From: CAVVUF01 sp963751425
GTDB lineage: Bacteria > Chloroflexota > Anaerolineae > Anaerolineales > UBA4823
Direction of reading: 5' to 3'
Length of the DNA stretch: 64,000 nt
Assembly (NCBI GenBank): GCA_963751425.1
Contig: CAVVUF010000003.1
Coordinates: 310,001 to 374,000 of the forward strand
Shown: piece after piece, positions 1 through 9,116 of the stretch
Layout of the letters: the number at the start of each line of letters is the position of its first letter
How positions within the stretch are numbered: position 1 is the first letter of the stretch
Translations under genes and position numbers: made by a program
The notes under the pieces: model-generated
Database searches by the model: none
The model's input: only the letters and a program-made list of their open reading frames with translations
Told to the model about the DNA's origin: nothing

Positions 1-438
1 ATGTGGGACAGCTTTTTTAAACCACGCTACAAGCGGATCTTCGATGCCATCCACCAGGCGGGTTGGTTCGTCTGGATGCATTCGTGTGGTGAGGTCAGTG
101 GGGTGGTGGATAGCTTGATTGAAATTGGGGTGGATGTCTTGAACTTGCAGCAGCCGCGCGTCTTCGGATTAGAGGCCTTCGGCCGGCGGTTTGCAGGCAA
201 GGTGGCTTTTGAGAGCCTGTGTGACATCCAACACACCTTACCCTTTAAAGGCAAAGAAGAAATCGAAGAAGAAGCACGCCTGTTAATTGAGTATTGGTCA
301 ACTCCGCAAGGAGGCTTTATCTTGGGTGACTATGGCGATGGAGAAGCCATCGGCGTTTCTCTCGAATCGAAACGTTGGATGTATGACGCTTTCCAGGCCT
401 TCGATCGATGGAACATAACTGCAAGCGATGCCCACTAA
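1..438 (+). CDS. URO-D family methyltransferase-like protein, C-terminal part
   Basis: This is the last 145 residues of a uroporphyrinogen-decarboxylase-fold protein of the MtaA/CmuA-like branch. The visible part has the family's WMHSCGE segment (about residues 25-31) and the late GGFILGDYGDGE region that closes the barrel. Family members are about 340-390 aa, so the ATG at position 1 is almost certainly internal and the gene begins upstream of the window. True haem-pathway HemE is unlikely, because the protein sits beside sugar isomerases as its paralogues in this window do. These proteins usually move methyl groups to or from corrinoids or thiols, but no substrate can be assigned. It ends 49 bases before the opposing isomerase gene. 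Confidence 0.75.
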   Translation: MWDSFFKPRYKRIFDAIHQAGWFVWMHSCGEVSGVVDSLIEIGVDVLNLQQPRVFGLEAFGRRFAGKVAFESLCDIQHTLPFKGKEEIEEEARLLIEYWSTPQGGFILGDYGDGEAIGVSLESKRWMYDAFQAFDRWNITASDAH

Positions 439-487
439 ATAAAAAAAAGCCCAAGGATTTTTACTTAGTTTGTTCCGTAGAATAGAT

Positions 488-1300
488 TTATTTCGGCATC
501 TGACCCGTAACCTCTACCACGAGTTTTCGAAGATAGATCACAGCCTCTGCACTATAATGTTTTAGGTTCTCCGGATCTGATACTTCAATCTCCACCGCCA
601 GCGCTCCTGCATAACCGATGGAATCCAACTCTTCAATATACCCTCGCAGATTAATTTCTCCGGCACCCAAAGGCACTGACTGGGTTCCAATATGATCCTT
701 GACATGGAAGTTATAAATACGTTCTGGGAAGCGCTGGATGATGGATCTCCAGTCAACTCCCGCAGAATGGAAATGCCCTGAGTCAAGGGTGATTCCCACT
801 TGTGGTGAATCGACCTGGTCGAAGATGGTTTCATAATCTTCAATACATTGGATTTGAGAGCCAAAATGTGGTTCCAATGCTAACTTAACAGGTTTGGCCT
901 CGATTAAGGGCAGCAGAGCCTTTATCCCGGCAATGGTTGCTGCAAGACCGTTTTCTCTACGAGGGCGACCGGTAATCACTACCAGAGGACTGCCTAACTT
1001 TTCTGCGGCGTCAAATAACAAGGCTCTGTCAGTGGCAGCACCTATAGATTCAACAATCGAGTCGTTTGGAAAGGCCGGTCCATACACTTCCGTGCAAATT
1101 TCAAGGCCAGCTTGAGCGGCACGCTTTTTGATCAGGTCAATATTTGCCCAACGTACCAATCCTGGCGTCCAAAAGAGCGGACCAGCAGCACCCCATGCTT
1201 TATATCCAGCTTCGGGGGCGTGGATGAAAAACTCGGCGATTTCATCTTTTCCGGGAATTCTTGTTACGCAAGTTGTGCCTGAAATTACAAAGCGACTCAT
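488..1300 (-). CDS. sugar phosphate isomerase/epimerase family TIM-barrel protein
   Basis: A 270-residue xylose-isomerase-like TIM barrel (AP-endonuclease-2 fold). The metal-binding pattern is visible in order: Glu in LALEPHF (about residue 140), Asp in ITLDSGHFHSAG, His in NFHVKDH and Glu in LAVEIEV near the C-terminus. Family members interconvert keto and aldo sugars or epimerise them, usually with Mn2+ or Co2+. There is no signal peptide, so it is cytoplasmic. It starts 4 bases after the stop of the alcohol dehydrogenase gene on the same strand, so the two are probably cotranscribed and may act on successive intermediates. The substrate cannot be read from sequence. Confidence 0.8.
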   Translation of the reverse strand: MSRFVISGTTCVTRIPGKDEIAEFFIHAPEAGYKAWGAAGPLFWTPGLVRWANIDLIKKRAAQAGLEICTEVYGPAFPNDSIVESIGAATDRALLFDAAEKLGSPLVVITGRPRRENGLAATIAGIKALLPLIEAKPVKLALEPHFGSQIQCIEDYETIFDQVDSPQVGITLDSGHFHSAGVDWRSIIQRFPERIYNFHVKDHIGTQSVPLGAGEINLRGYIEELDSIGYAGALAVEIEVSDPENLKHYSAEAVIYLRKLVVEVTGQMPK

Positions 1301-1304
1301 TTAA

Positions 1305-2321
1305 TTACTCCCATGGGTTGACGACCACTTTGGCGCTTTCACCACTGGCTAACAATTCAAACGCATTTTGAATCTGGCTCATGGGCATGCTATGACTGAT
1401 CAGCATGTCAATTAGCGGCGATTGCTGGATAACCTGCATCACTTTGTGATAATCTCTCATATTGTAGAGCCATGAACCAACCAGTATTAACCCTTTCCGG
1501 ATCATATCCGGGCTGACTCGAATGGCTAATTCAGCCTCCGTTTCTCCAATAAAAGCAACTCTGCCTTTTCGTTGGGTCGCATCGATGCATAAGCGTTGTG
1601 ATTTAACTTTACCTGAACAATCCAATGCACAAGATACCCCTTTTCCCGCGGTTAATTCCATAATTCTCTTCAGCAGATCTGGCTCTCCAGGATCGAAAAC
1701 GAAATCGATACCCATCTTTAAAGCCCGTTCTCTTCTCCAAGATATTGGTTCCACGCCGATGATGCGGCACCCTCGGAACCGGGCATTTACGACTGCTCCC
1801 AAACCAACCGGTCCTAATCCAGTTATCAGGAGCGTGTCTGAAGCGTTTATATTAATGGCTTGAAAAGCTCCAAAAGAGGCTCCAATGCCGTCGATTGCCA
1901 TTGTGGCGTGTTCGTAGGAAACCCCCTCCGGGATAGGTGGTAATAACCAATCAGGTTTAAGCACATAATGGGCAAAAGTCCCATTCCCAATTTTTGATCC
2001 CACAAATTCCTCAAAATCATAATTATTTTCGCAATAAATGTAATCCCCAGCCATACACAGCGCGCATTTCCCACACGGATATTGAGGTAGTATTACGACA
2101 CGGTCCCCAACTTTAACTCGGCCTGGCTGCGCGACTGCAATGACCTCCCCGGCACCTTCATGGCCGGATAATTGCAATTTGCGTCCAACCAGAAAGGCTT
2201 TATATTCAGTGCATAACGCCGACGCATGTACTTTAACCACAACCCAATTATCCTTGGGTTGGGGATCAGGAACCTCAATGAGACCGGCTTGTCTTTCACC
2301 AAGTATGATAGCCATTTTCAT
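1305..2321 (-). CDS. zinc-dependent alcohol/polyol dehydrogenase
   Basis: A 338-residue medium-chain dehydrogenase. It shows the catalytic zinc Cys (SALCTEY, about residue 36), the GHE motif (about 57), the four-Cys structural zinc lobe (CGKCALCMAGDYIYC) and a Rossmann GLGPVG motif. It should oxidise a secondary hydroxyl of a sugar, polyol or sugar acid with NAD(P). The start is the ATG at 2321, which follows a strong AGGAGG. A longer reading frame to 2363 has no comparable ribosome-binding site. It is the first gene of a two-gene leftward operon with the isomerase and is divergent to the SDR gene; the 259 bases between the two starts must hold both promoters. Confidence 0.85.
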   Translation of the reverse strand: MKMAIILGERQAGLIEVPDPQPKDNWVVVKVHASALCTEYKAFLVGRKLQLSGHEGAGEVIAVAQPGRVKVGDRVVILPQYPCGKCALCMAGDYIYCENNYDFEEFVGSKIGNGTFAHYVLKPDWLLPPIPEGVSYEHATMAIDGIGASFGAFQAININASDTLLITGLGPVGLGAVVNARFRGCRIIGVEPISWRRERALKMGIDFVFDPGEPDLLKRIMELTAGKGVSCALDCSGKVKSQRLCIDATQRKGRVAFIGETEAELAIRVSPDMIRKGLILVGSWLYNMRDYHKVMQVIQQSPLIDMLISHSMPMSQIQNAFELLASGESAKVVVNPWE

Positions 2322-2580
2322 AATGTTACCTCCTCGGGTAATTATTTTAGCCTTTGATTGCACCCGTTGTCAATCTACGCAAGAGCTGGCGTTTTGGTAA
2401 AGTTTCAACGATCCCTGCCAAAGGTGCTATAGTATGATGGATTGTGTTATCGTCTCACTTCCTGGCTAGTAGATTTGGCTTCGTTGCCCTACCATACCAC
2501 AGATTGAGACCACTTCCATTTCTCGTTTGGCGAAAACTAAAGAACAATCGGAATGTATAATTTCTACGAAGGATAAGATC

Positions 2581-3399
2581 ATGGACTTGAACTTAAAAGG
2601 TAAAAATGCGCTTGTAACTGGCGGAGAAAGAGGTATCGGTAAAGATATATGTCTTTCTCTTGCGCAGGAAGGCGTAAATATTGCTTACTGTGATATCAGG
2701 ATCGAAGAGGGAGCTGGATCAACACAGGAAGATATAAGAGGCAAAGGAACAAAGGTTTTTTTTAGAGAAGTAGATGTTTCTGATGAAAATCAAGTCATCA
2801 GCATGGTTCAGGATACAATCCTTGAACTGGGTTGTATCGATATCTTTGTGAGTAACGCCGGAATTATTGAATGGGAGCCAGTTACCAAGATCACACTAGA
2901 ATGTTGGAACAGGATATTAGCGGTTAATTTAACCGGGGCAATGCTGTGTACGCGTGAGGTAGCCCGGCATATGGTCAAAAGGAACAGCGGGGTAATTCTA
3001 TTCACCTCTTCTACAATTCAATTCAACCCCGCTTATAAGGAAGCTGCTTACCGGGTTAGCAAAACAGGTGTACAGGTATTTGCCGAAACAGCGGCTATAG
3101 AGCTTGCCCCTTATGGGATTAGAGTCAATACAGTCTCACCGGGACTAATCGACTCCCCCAATTGGGCTAAAGGGATCTTACCGAGAGTGGCGAATGACCC
3201 AGAGATAGGGGAAAGTTTTATGGGCAACATCCCAATCGGTCGTCTCGGGGTTCCAAATGATGTGGGCTCAGCCTTTGCATTCCTGGCTTCTGAAAATGCA
3301 TCCTTTGCCACAGGAACGAACATTGTCATTGATGGGGGATTTACATTACGACCGTTGGTTTTGGTTACTCAAGAAGAGATCAGAAAAATGAATCTCTAG
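2581..3399 (+). CDS. short-chain dehydrogenase/reductase (SDR)
   Basis: A 272-residue classical SDR with the cofactor motif TGGERGIG (near residue 13), NAG (SNAGII), catalytic Ser (LFTSSTIQ) and YRVSK as the Tyr-x-x-x-Lys pair. The C-terminal IDGGF closing motif is present. The start chosen at 2581 (MDLNLKGK) has an AAGGA seven bases upstream; the frame is open to a TTG at 2527 but that extension looks unlike the family. In a region with a fucosidase, a role as sugar dehydrogenase (for instance L-fucose type) is reasonable but inferred. Its stop overlaps the stop of the converging isomerase gene by 4 bases. Confidence 0.85.
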   Translation: MDLNLKGKNALVTGGERGIGKDICLSLAQEGVNIAYCDIRIEEGAGSTQEDIRGKGTKVFFREVDVSDENQVISMVQDTILELGCIDIFVSNAGIIEWEPVTKITLECWNRILAVNLTGAMLCTREVARHMVKRNSGVILFTSSTIQFNPAYKEAAYRVSKTGVQVFAETAAIELAPYGIRVNTVSPGLIDSPNWAKGILPRVANDPEIGESFMGNIPIGRLGVPNDVGSAFAFLASENASFATGTNIVIDGGFTLRPLVLVTQEEIRKMNL

Positions 3400-4292
3400 A
3401 GCCTTTCCCCGAAGTATGCGTGGAGTTTGTCCCTCATAAAAACCACGGATTGGTGAAGCTCATCCATCCCATTCATACCATCCTCGATGGAAACCCATCC
3501 ATCGAATCCTGCTGCTTTCAGGATACGGAAGATGGTATCGTAATCGTTTAAACCCTTCCCAACCACACCGTGCTGGATCCATTTAGCATAACCATGCACC
3601 GGATCCAGCTCCATTTTCCGCAGGTCTTCGATCGTGCCCCCTTCAAGATAGCGGTCACTTGCATGCATTGTGACAACCCGTTCTTTAATCCTTTCAAGCA
3701 GTGCAATTGGGTCTTCTCCAGCGATGATCGCATTAGAAGGATCAAAGTTGATCCCGAAATAGGGTGAATCGATTTGACCGACAATTTCGAGAAAGGTTTC
3801 AGATCTCAGAGCAAACTCTGGGTACTCCCAATACGAATCCTTGAAATGATTTTCAATATTGATAATGATTTCTCGGTCTGCGGCATATGCGACTGCCTCG
3901 CGAATCATTTCCACACACCATTGAACAGCCTTTTTGGGGACTAGATTGGGTCGAGCCTGCCCTGTCAAGGTCCTGCAATACCTGCCCCCCAATCTGACTG
4001 TCAAATCAATGGCTTTCTTCTGCTTATTAAGTTCCTCCAGGCGTTTTTTCAAATCAGGATGTGTAAAGTCAGGAGAAAAACACATCATAGGGATATTTAA
4101 TCCAGATGCATGGCAGGTCTCTACTACCTTCTCCAAATAAGGCTCAGCGAAGTTTTCGAAAAATGGAAAGTACATCTCCAACCCATCAATGTCGAGTTGG
4201 CCTGCCTTCTCGATCCAGTCGAAAAGAGTCATCGACTGATGGATAAGGATATCGTCTAAATAGCATTTAGGAAAAGCAGCTAGTTGAGGCAT
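3396..4292 (-). CDS. sugar phosphate isomerase/epimerase family TIM-barrel protein
   Basis: A second TIM-barrel isomerase, 298 residues, distinct in sequence from the one at 488-1300. Candidate metal ligands are Glu in IINIENHF, Asp in FGINFDPSN, His in VTMHASDR and Glu in WVSIEDG. These are the spacing and order expected for the xylose-isomerase-like family. It is cytoplasmic and has no extra domains. It follows the FucI/AraA-like gene on the same strand after 48 bases, so the two may be one transcript. The substrate is unknown; two such isomerases in one island suggest more than one sugar is handled, or an isomerase plus an epimerase step. Confidence 0.8.
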   Translation of the reverse strand: MPQLAAFPKCYLDDILIHQSMTLFDWIEKAGQLDIDGLEMYFPFFENFAEPYLEKVVETCHASGLNIPMMCFSPDFTHPDLKKRLEELNKQKKAIDLTVRLGGRYCRTLTGQARPNLVPKKAVQWCVEMIREAVAYAADREIIINIENHFKDSYWEYPEFALRSETFLEIVGQIDSPYFGINFDPSNAIIAGEDPIALLERIKERVVTMHASDRYLEGGTIEDLRKMELDPVHGYAKWIQHGVVGKGLNDYDTIFRILKAAGFDGWVSIEDGMNGMDELHQSVVFMRDKLHAYFGERL

Positions 4293-4340
4293 GGATCACT
4301 TGTTCCTGGTTCGCGATTTCAGACATATTGAAAACATGGC

Positions 4341-5630
4341 TTAGGTTTCATAGGGGTTGATTCTGAGCCACTTACAAAGGAATTTTAATTCATTACGAAT
4401 ATCCCCCGGAACAACGATGTAATGGTTGCCAAAGCACTGGTCAAGAAAATCCCAACGATCACCCAAAAGCTTAATTTTCACCGATAAATCCAAGCCTTCC
4501 TCACTTTTGATGAGTTCTCCCGTGGCGATGTGCATCTTATCACAATTCTTTCCGTAAAACCTGAAGATCGTGACAGGGCTTGGACTTAGACGAGGGCGGC
4601 AGGTCAGTGTTGAAAATCCTTTTTGAATGGCGCGCTGATTATTTTTCAACAACACGTCTTCACTTTTGAAGGCGAGTGAAGCGGGAGCACCACAATGGGC
4701 GAGGGTGAGGATGCCATCCATATCTAAATCAAAAAGGTCGCCAACAAATGGGTGGGTGCCCGTGATATATTTTACGATGAGCTGTGCTAGGCATACCATC
4801 ACATCCCCCTCGCAAGCAAGCGTATATGCATCTTCGATAAATCCAAAACAGGGGTTCAAGCCAAGTTCCCTGGGGAACCCAATCCAGCAGTCAGCGGCAA
4901 ATCCATCAAGTTTGTATTCAGATGCAAGCTGTTTTAGCACAAGATGAAGTTGCACGCCTCCATCAAGTAAATTTAAATCCGAGGCACGGATGGTGTATTT
5001 GCTGGTGATTTCCTGTCGAAATTGTTCGATTTCGTGGACGTGATGAGATATCGATTTCATGACATCCCGGATCTCTTCGAATGGAATTGAATGAAATGTA
5101 GTCCCCAGCCTGGATTCGATAATGCCTGGATCGTAACGACACGAAACAAGATTCGGGAACAGGTTTCCGATGATCCCGATCCGGCTGTGCGATAATCTTG
5201 AATATGCCTTTGCAGCTCTTATGATGGATTGGATTTTAGGGGGAGTAGTCGTGTTATCAGGAGGAGCATAAAATAACTCGACAGGGACTCCTGTTTCTTG
5301 TAAAGCTCCGACTGCCAGCGTACTGCTTGGGAGAGCGAATCTTCCCTGGAGTGGCCAAATTAAACACAGGTTAGGACTGGTCAGCACAGTGGTCTCGATG
5401 GTCTGAGCGCTGAGCCCTCGCAGCGGAATCAGGAGAATGATATCCGGATTTCTTTTCGTGAGTTCCGTAATAGATTGCCGGGCTTCTTCTTCGCTGGAGG
5501 CAGGATCCGCAATATAAATATCAATCCCCAAGCCTTCAAATACCCGGATGATCGCGTTAAACTCACTTTTTACTGATTTTAAATCAAATTCCCCGATAGG
5601 TAAAGCTGTAACGATCGGAGGATTTTCCAT
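4341..5630 (-). CDS. L-fucose/L-arabinose isomerase-superfamily protein
   Basis: A 429-residue protein resembling the FucI/AraA superfamily only distantly. The first half has alternating strand/helix character with a GIIGNLF segment. The second half carries LDGGVQLHL, then GFAADCW and a CEGD motif (about residues 275-278), as in the C-terminal half of this superfamily where metal ligands lie. It would be an aldose-ketose isomerase if active, but the classical FucI ligand set was not confirmed residue by residue. It is divergent to the GH29 fucosidase gene, with 98 bases between starts, which supports coordinated expression with fucose release. The start has no strong ribosome-binding site. 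Confidence 0.6.
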   Translation of the reverse strand: MENPPIVTALPIGEFDLKSVKSEFNAIIRVFEGLGIDIYIADPASSEEEARQSITELTKRNPDIILLIPLRGLSAQTIETTVLTSPNLCLIWPLQGRFALPSSTLAVGALQETGVPVELFYAPPDNTTTPPKIQSIIRAAKAYSRLSHSRIGIIGNLFPNLVSCRYDPGIIESRLGTTFHSIPFEEIRDVMKSISHHVHEIEQFRQEITSKYTIRASDLNLLDGGVQLHLVLKQLASEYKLDGFAADCWIGFPRELGLNPCFGFIEDAYTLACEGDVMVCLAQLIVKYITGTHPFVGDLFDLDMDGILTLAHCGAPASLAFKSEDVLLKNNQRAIQKGFSTLTCRPRLSPSPVTIFRFYGKNCDKMHIATGELIKSEEGLDLSVKIKLLGDRWDFLDQCFGNHYIVVPGDIRNELKFLCKWLRINPYET

Positions 5631-5728
5631 TTTTAACTGTTTATTGTAATCAGAAGTTTGTGCTTATTAATTATAAACCTAGTAGAATAAGTATCCAAGA
5701 TCGGTCATCGTTTCCATAGGAGTCAAAC

Positions 5729-7198
5729 GTGAAACCAAAATACATGCCTACCTGGAATTCGCTCAGGACTCACCGTACTCCTCAATGGTTGAAAGATGCC
5801 AAGTTTGGCATTTATACCCATTGGGGAGTGTACTCGGTGCCGGCGCATGGACCCAATGGTACCTGGTACCCTCACCACATGTACTTCGAGGGAACCCCAC
5901 AGTATGAATATCATGTAAGAACTTATGGTCATCCTTCGAAATTTGGCTACAAGGATTTTATCCCCATGTTCACAGCCGAGAAGTTCGATCCAGACGAGTG
6001 GGCTGAATGTTTCAAGCAGGCTGGCGCTCAGTTCGCCGGACCGGTAGGCGAGCACCATGATGGCTTTGCCATGTGGGACACGCGTTATTCTGAATGGAAC
6101 GCTGTCAGGATGGGTCCCAAGCGAAACATTGTTCAAGAGTTAGAAAAGGCAATCCGCAAGCAAAACATGCGTTTCTTGGTTGCTCTACACCACGCTGAAA
6201 ATTGGTGGTATTTCCCCCATTGGCGTCCAGAATTCGATACATCTGACCCTCGTTATGCGGGTTTATATGGGCAGCTGCACAACCAGGAATGGGCACAACA
6301 AAGATCTTTGATAGAAACTATCCCACGGGATTGGGAATTACAAGGGGACTTTCAGGACAAGCCCAACAAGGAATTCCTGGATATTTGGCTTGGAAAGATA
6401 AAAGAGATCGTCGATGATTACCATCCAGATATACTCTGGTTCGACTACGGCATTCGATGGATCCAGGAGCATTACAAGCGCGAGATGGTGGCGTATTTCT
6501 ATAATCAGGCGTTTGAGCGGGATCAGGAAGTGGCCTTAACCTATAAATGGAACCATCTCGTCCCCGGTGCCGGATTGGTAGATTTGGAGCTTGGCCGCTT
6601 CGAAACCCAGACCTACCACGACTGGATCACCGATACCACTGTGGACGATGGCCACGGCTGGAGTTATATCCAAGATACAAAATTCAAACCGCTGAGCACC
6701 CTGATCCATTATCTTATTGACAATGTCAGTAAAAACGGTTACCTGCTTCTGAATGTGGGGCCGAAACCGAACGGGGAAATTCCGGAACAGCCCAAAGAGC
6801 TGCTGGCAGGCATAGGGAAATGGCTGGAGGTCAACGGCGAAGCCATTTACGGCACGACTCCCTGGATGACTTATGGGGAGGGTCCGACCCAAATGACCAA
6901 GGCGGGTTATTTTATGGAAGATCAAGAAGTAAATTACACCGCCCAGGATATCCGCTTCACAACCAAAGATGAGGTACTCTATGCCATTTGCCTGGGCTGT
7001 CCCAAAGAACAAGTGACGATCCAATCCCTCAAAAATTTGTACCCTGCGGAGATTAAATCCATAGAATTGTTAGGAAGCGAGGCGCCCCTGGAGTGGTCGT
7101 TGGGAGCTGGCGGCCTGATGATCCAGCCAACAAATATAAAGCCAGGCGAACCTGCGTACGTCTTCAAAATCTTGAGAGGGCAACCTTTTGAAAGTTGA
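5729..7198 (+). CDS. alpha-L-fucosidase, GH29
   Basis: A 489-residue GH29 glycoside hydrolase that releases terminal alpha-L-fucose with retention of configuration. Family motifs are visible: KFGIYTHWGVYS (about 25-37), GEHHDGFAMWD (107-117), and HPDILWFDYG, whose Asp239 is the expected nucleophile. The C-terminal part is a beta-sandwich-like segment. No signal peptide is present, so it acts in the cytoplasm on imported oligosaccharides, consistent with the ABC importer downstream. The ribosome-binding site is ATAGGAG about 10 bases upstream. It is followed in the same direction by the GH127 gene 70 bases later. The acid/base residue is variable in GH29 and is not assigned. Confidence 0.92.
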   Translation: MKPKYMPTWNSLRTHRTPQWLKDAKFGIYTHWGVYSVPAHGPNGTWYPHHMYFEGTPQYEYHVRTYGHPSKFGYKDFIPMFTAEKFDPDEWAECFKQAGAQFAGPVGEHHDGFAMWDTRYSEWNAVRMGPKRNIVQELEKAIRKQNMRFLVALHHAENWWYFPHWRPEFDTSDPRYAGLYGQLHNQEWAQQRSLIETIPRDWELQGDFQDKPNKEFLDIWLGKIKEIVDDYHPDILWFDYGIRWIQEHYKREMVAYFYNQAFERDQEVALTYKWNHLVPGAGLVDLELGRFETQTYHDWITDTTVDDGHGWSYIQDTKFKPLSTLIHYLIDNVSKNGYLLLNVGPKPNGEIPEQPKELLAGIGKWLEVNGEAIYGTTPWMTYGEGPTQMTKAGYFMEDQEVNYTAQDIRFTTKDEVLYAICLGCPKEQVTIQSLKNLYPAEIKSIELLGSEAPLEWSLGAGGLMIQPTNIKPGEPAYVFKILRGQPFES

Positions 7199-7268
7199 TT
7201 TGATTAAACCAGTTCACCATATGGATTTTTATGGCATGGATCTGAAACATGCCGGAGGTTGAGAAAGA

Positions 7269-9116
7269 ATGGCAAGAACTTTTCGTCCTTTGTCGGATCA
7301 CCGGGTAAGATTGCTCCCGGGTCTTTTCCAAAAACGTTATAACGTTAACCGGCTCTACGTACAAACCCTTCAAACCCGCAATCTCCTGCAAAACCACTAT
7401 TTGGAGGCCGGATTGTGGGCACCCATGCAAAAACCAGAGGATATCCATTGGGGATGGGAATCGCCCACCTGCCAGATCCGAGGAGAATTCCTGGGGCATT
7501 GGCTTTCGGCAGCTGCACACATGATTGCCAGCACCGGCGATCAGGAGCTCAAAGGCAAGGCGGATTTTATTGTGTCGGAGGTGAGGCGCTGCCAAGAAGA
7601 GAACGGTGGAGAATGGGCAGGGCCAATCCCTGAGAAATACCTGGATTGGCTGAGGCGCGGGAAAACGGTTCAAGCTCCGCATTGTACGGTGCATCGGAAT
7701 ATGATGGGGCTATTTGATATGTATAACTGGACTGGCAACCAGCAAGCGATGGAGATTCTGGTGAAATGGGCGCGTTGGTTCAGCCGTTGGTCCTCCCAGT
7801 TCACCCTTGACCAGTTCGACAATATCTTAGACATTGAAACCGGTGGCATGCTGGAAGTGTGGGCGGATCTCTATGGAATTACCGGCGAAAAAGAACATTA
7901 TGAGTTGATCAAACGCTATGATCGGCGGAGGTTATTTGATCCCCTGATTGCTGGAAAAGACGTCCTTACGAATATGCACGCCAATACCACCATCCCTGAA
8001 ATTCACGGGGCGGCACGCGCCTGGGAGGTGACCGGAGAAAACCGCTGGCGAGATATTGTTGAGGCTTATTGGCGTTGTGCTGTCACCGAGCGAGGGTATT
8101 TCTGCACGGGGGGACAGACCAATGGAGAGTTCTGGATACCGCCTCGCCAGCTTTCGACCCGGCTGGGAGATAAGACGCAGGAATACTGCACGGTCTACCA
8201 TATGATGCGCCTGGCAGAATATTTGCTGCGCTGGACCGGCGATGCCGCTTACGACGATTATTGGGAGAGGAACCTGTATAATGGCACCCTGGCCCAGCAG
8301 AATGCAGATACCGGGATGGTTACCTACCACTTACCCTTGCGCTCTGGATCCATCAAGAGATGGGGGACGCCGACCGATGATTTTTGGTGCTGCCAAGGTA
8401 CCCTCATCCAAGGACACTCGGTTTACCCGCACCATATTTTCTACGAAGATGGGCAAGATCTTGTGCTTACCCAGTACATTCCGTGCCAGCTCGATTGGAG
8501 TAAGAATGGGATCGGTGTCAGCCTCACGCTGACGGAAGACTCGCAGCCTGAGGCCCATCACCGGCCCCACAACCGGTCTTATGCATTAAAGATTGACTGT
8601 GCTCAACCCCTGGAGTTTTCGCTCAAATTCCGTTTGCCTTGGTGGATGAACGCCAGTCCGGAAGTAGCCATCAATGGAGAGAAACAAGCTGTCACAGGAA
8701 ATCCATCCACCTACGCGCAGATTCGCCGAGTCTGGCACCAGGATCAAGTCCAGATCACTTTACCCAAAAGCCTCACGACCAGCCCTTTGCCCGATTTACC
8801 GGATACAGTCGCTTTCATGGATGGGCCAGTCGTGTTGGCGGCGGTGCTTGAAAATAAGCCAGTCAGGACCGAAGGAAAAACCTTCGACGAGAGGCGGAGC
8901 GGAGGTGAAGCCATCACCGAGATGACTCTCTATTGTAAAGGTGAAGATCCTACCTCGATTTTCATCCCCGATAACGAGCGGGAGTTTACCCGCTGGAAGA
9001 TCGGATATCGGACCCAGGACCAGGCACAGAACCTCCGCTTGATCCCATTGTATGAGATTCGGGACGAATCTTATGCGGTCTATTTCCCAATCAGAAGCCC
9101 CGGCGTTTTTGGATAA
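7269..9116 (+). CDS. GH127 glycoside hydrolase (beta-L-arabinofuranosidase-like)
   Basis: A 615-residue GH127 (formerly DUF1680) enzyme with an (alpha/alpha)6 barrel followed by beta domains. The unusual zinc/thiolate catalytic centre is conserved: Glu305 and Cys307 in QEYCTVYH, and the Cys pair 374-375 in FWCCQGTL, of which the first corresponds to the cysteine nucleophile of HypBA1. Characterised relatives cleave beta-L-arabinofuranosides; at least one relative acts on aceric acid in rhamnogalacturonan II. No signal peptide is seen, so it is intracellular. It forms a two-gene unit with GH29 and overlaps the 3' end of the converging transaldolase-like gene by 26 bases. Confidence 0.88.
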   Translation: MARTFRPLSDHRVRLLPGLFQKRYNVNRLYVQTLQTRNLLQNHYLEAGLWAPMQKPEDIHWGWESPTCQIRGEFLGHWLSAAAHMIASTGDQELKGKADFIVSEVRRCQEENGGEWAGPIPEKYLDWLRRGKTVQAPHCTVHRNMMGLFDMYNWTGNQQAMEILVKWARWFSRWSSQFTLDQFDNILDIETGGMLEVWADLYGITGEKEHYELIKRYDRRRLFDPLIAGKDVLTNMHANTTIPEIHGAARAWEVTGENRWRDIVEAYWRCAVTERGYFCTGGQTNGEFWIPPRQLSTRLGDKTQEYCTVYHMMRLAEYLLRWTGDAAYDDYWERNLYNGTLAQQNADTGMVTYHLPLRSGSIKRWGTPTDDFWCCQGTLIQGHSVYPHHIFYEDGQDLVLTQYIPCQLDWSKNGIGVSLTLTEDSQPEAHHRPHNRSYALKIDCAQPLEFSLKFRLPWWMNASPEVAINGEKQAVTGNPSTYAQIRRVWHQDQVQITLPKSLTTSPLPDLPDTVAFMDGPVVLAAVLENKPVRTEGKTFDERRSGGEAITEMTLYCKGEDPTSIFIPDNEREFTRWKIGYRTQDQAQNLRLIPLYEIRDESYAVYFPIRSPGVFG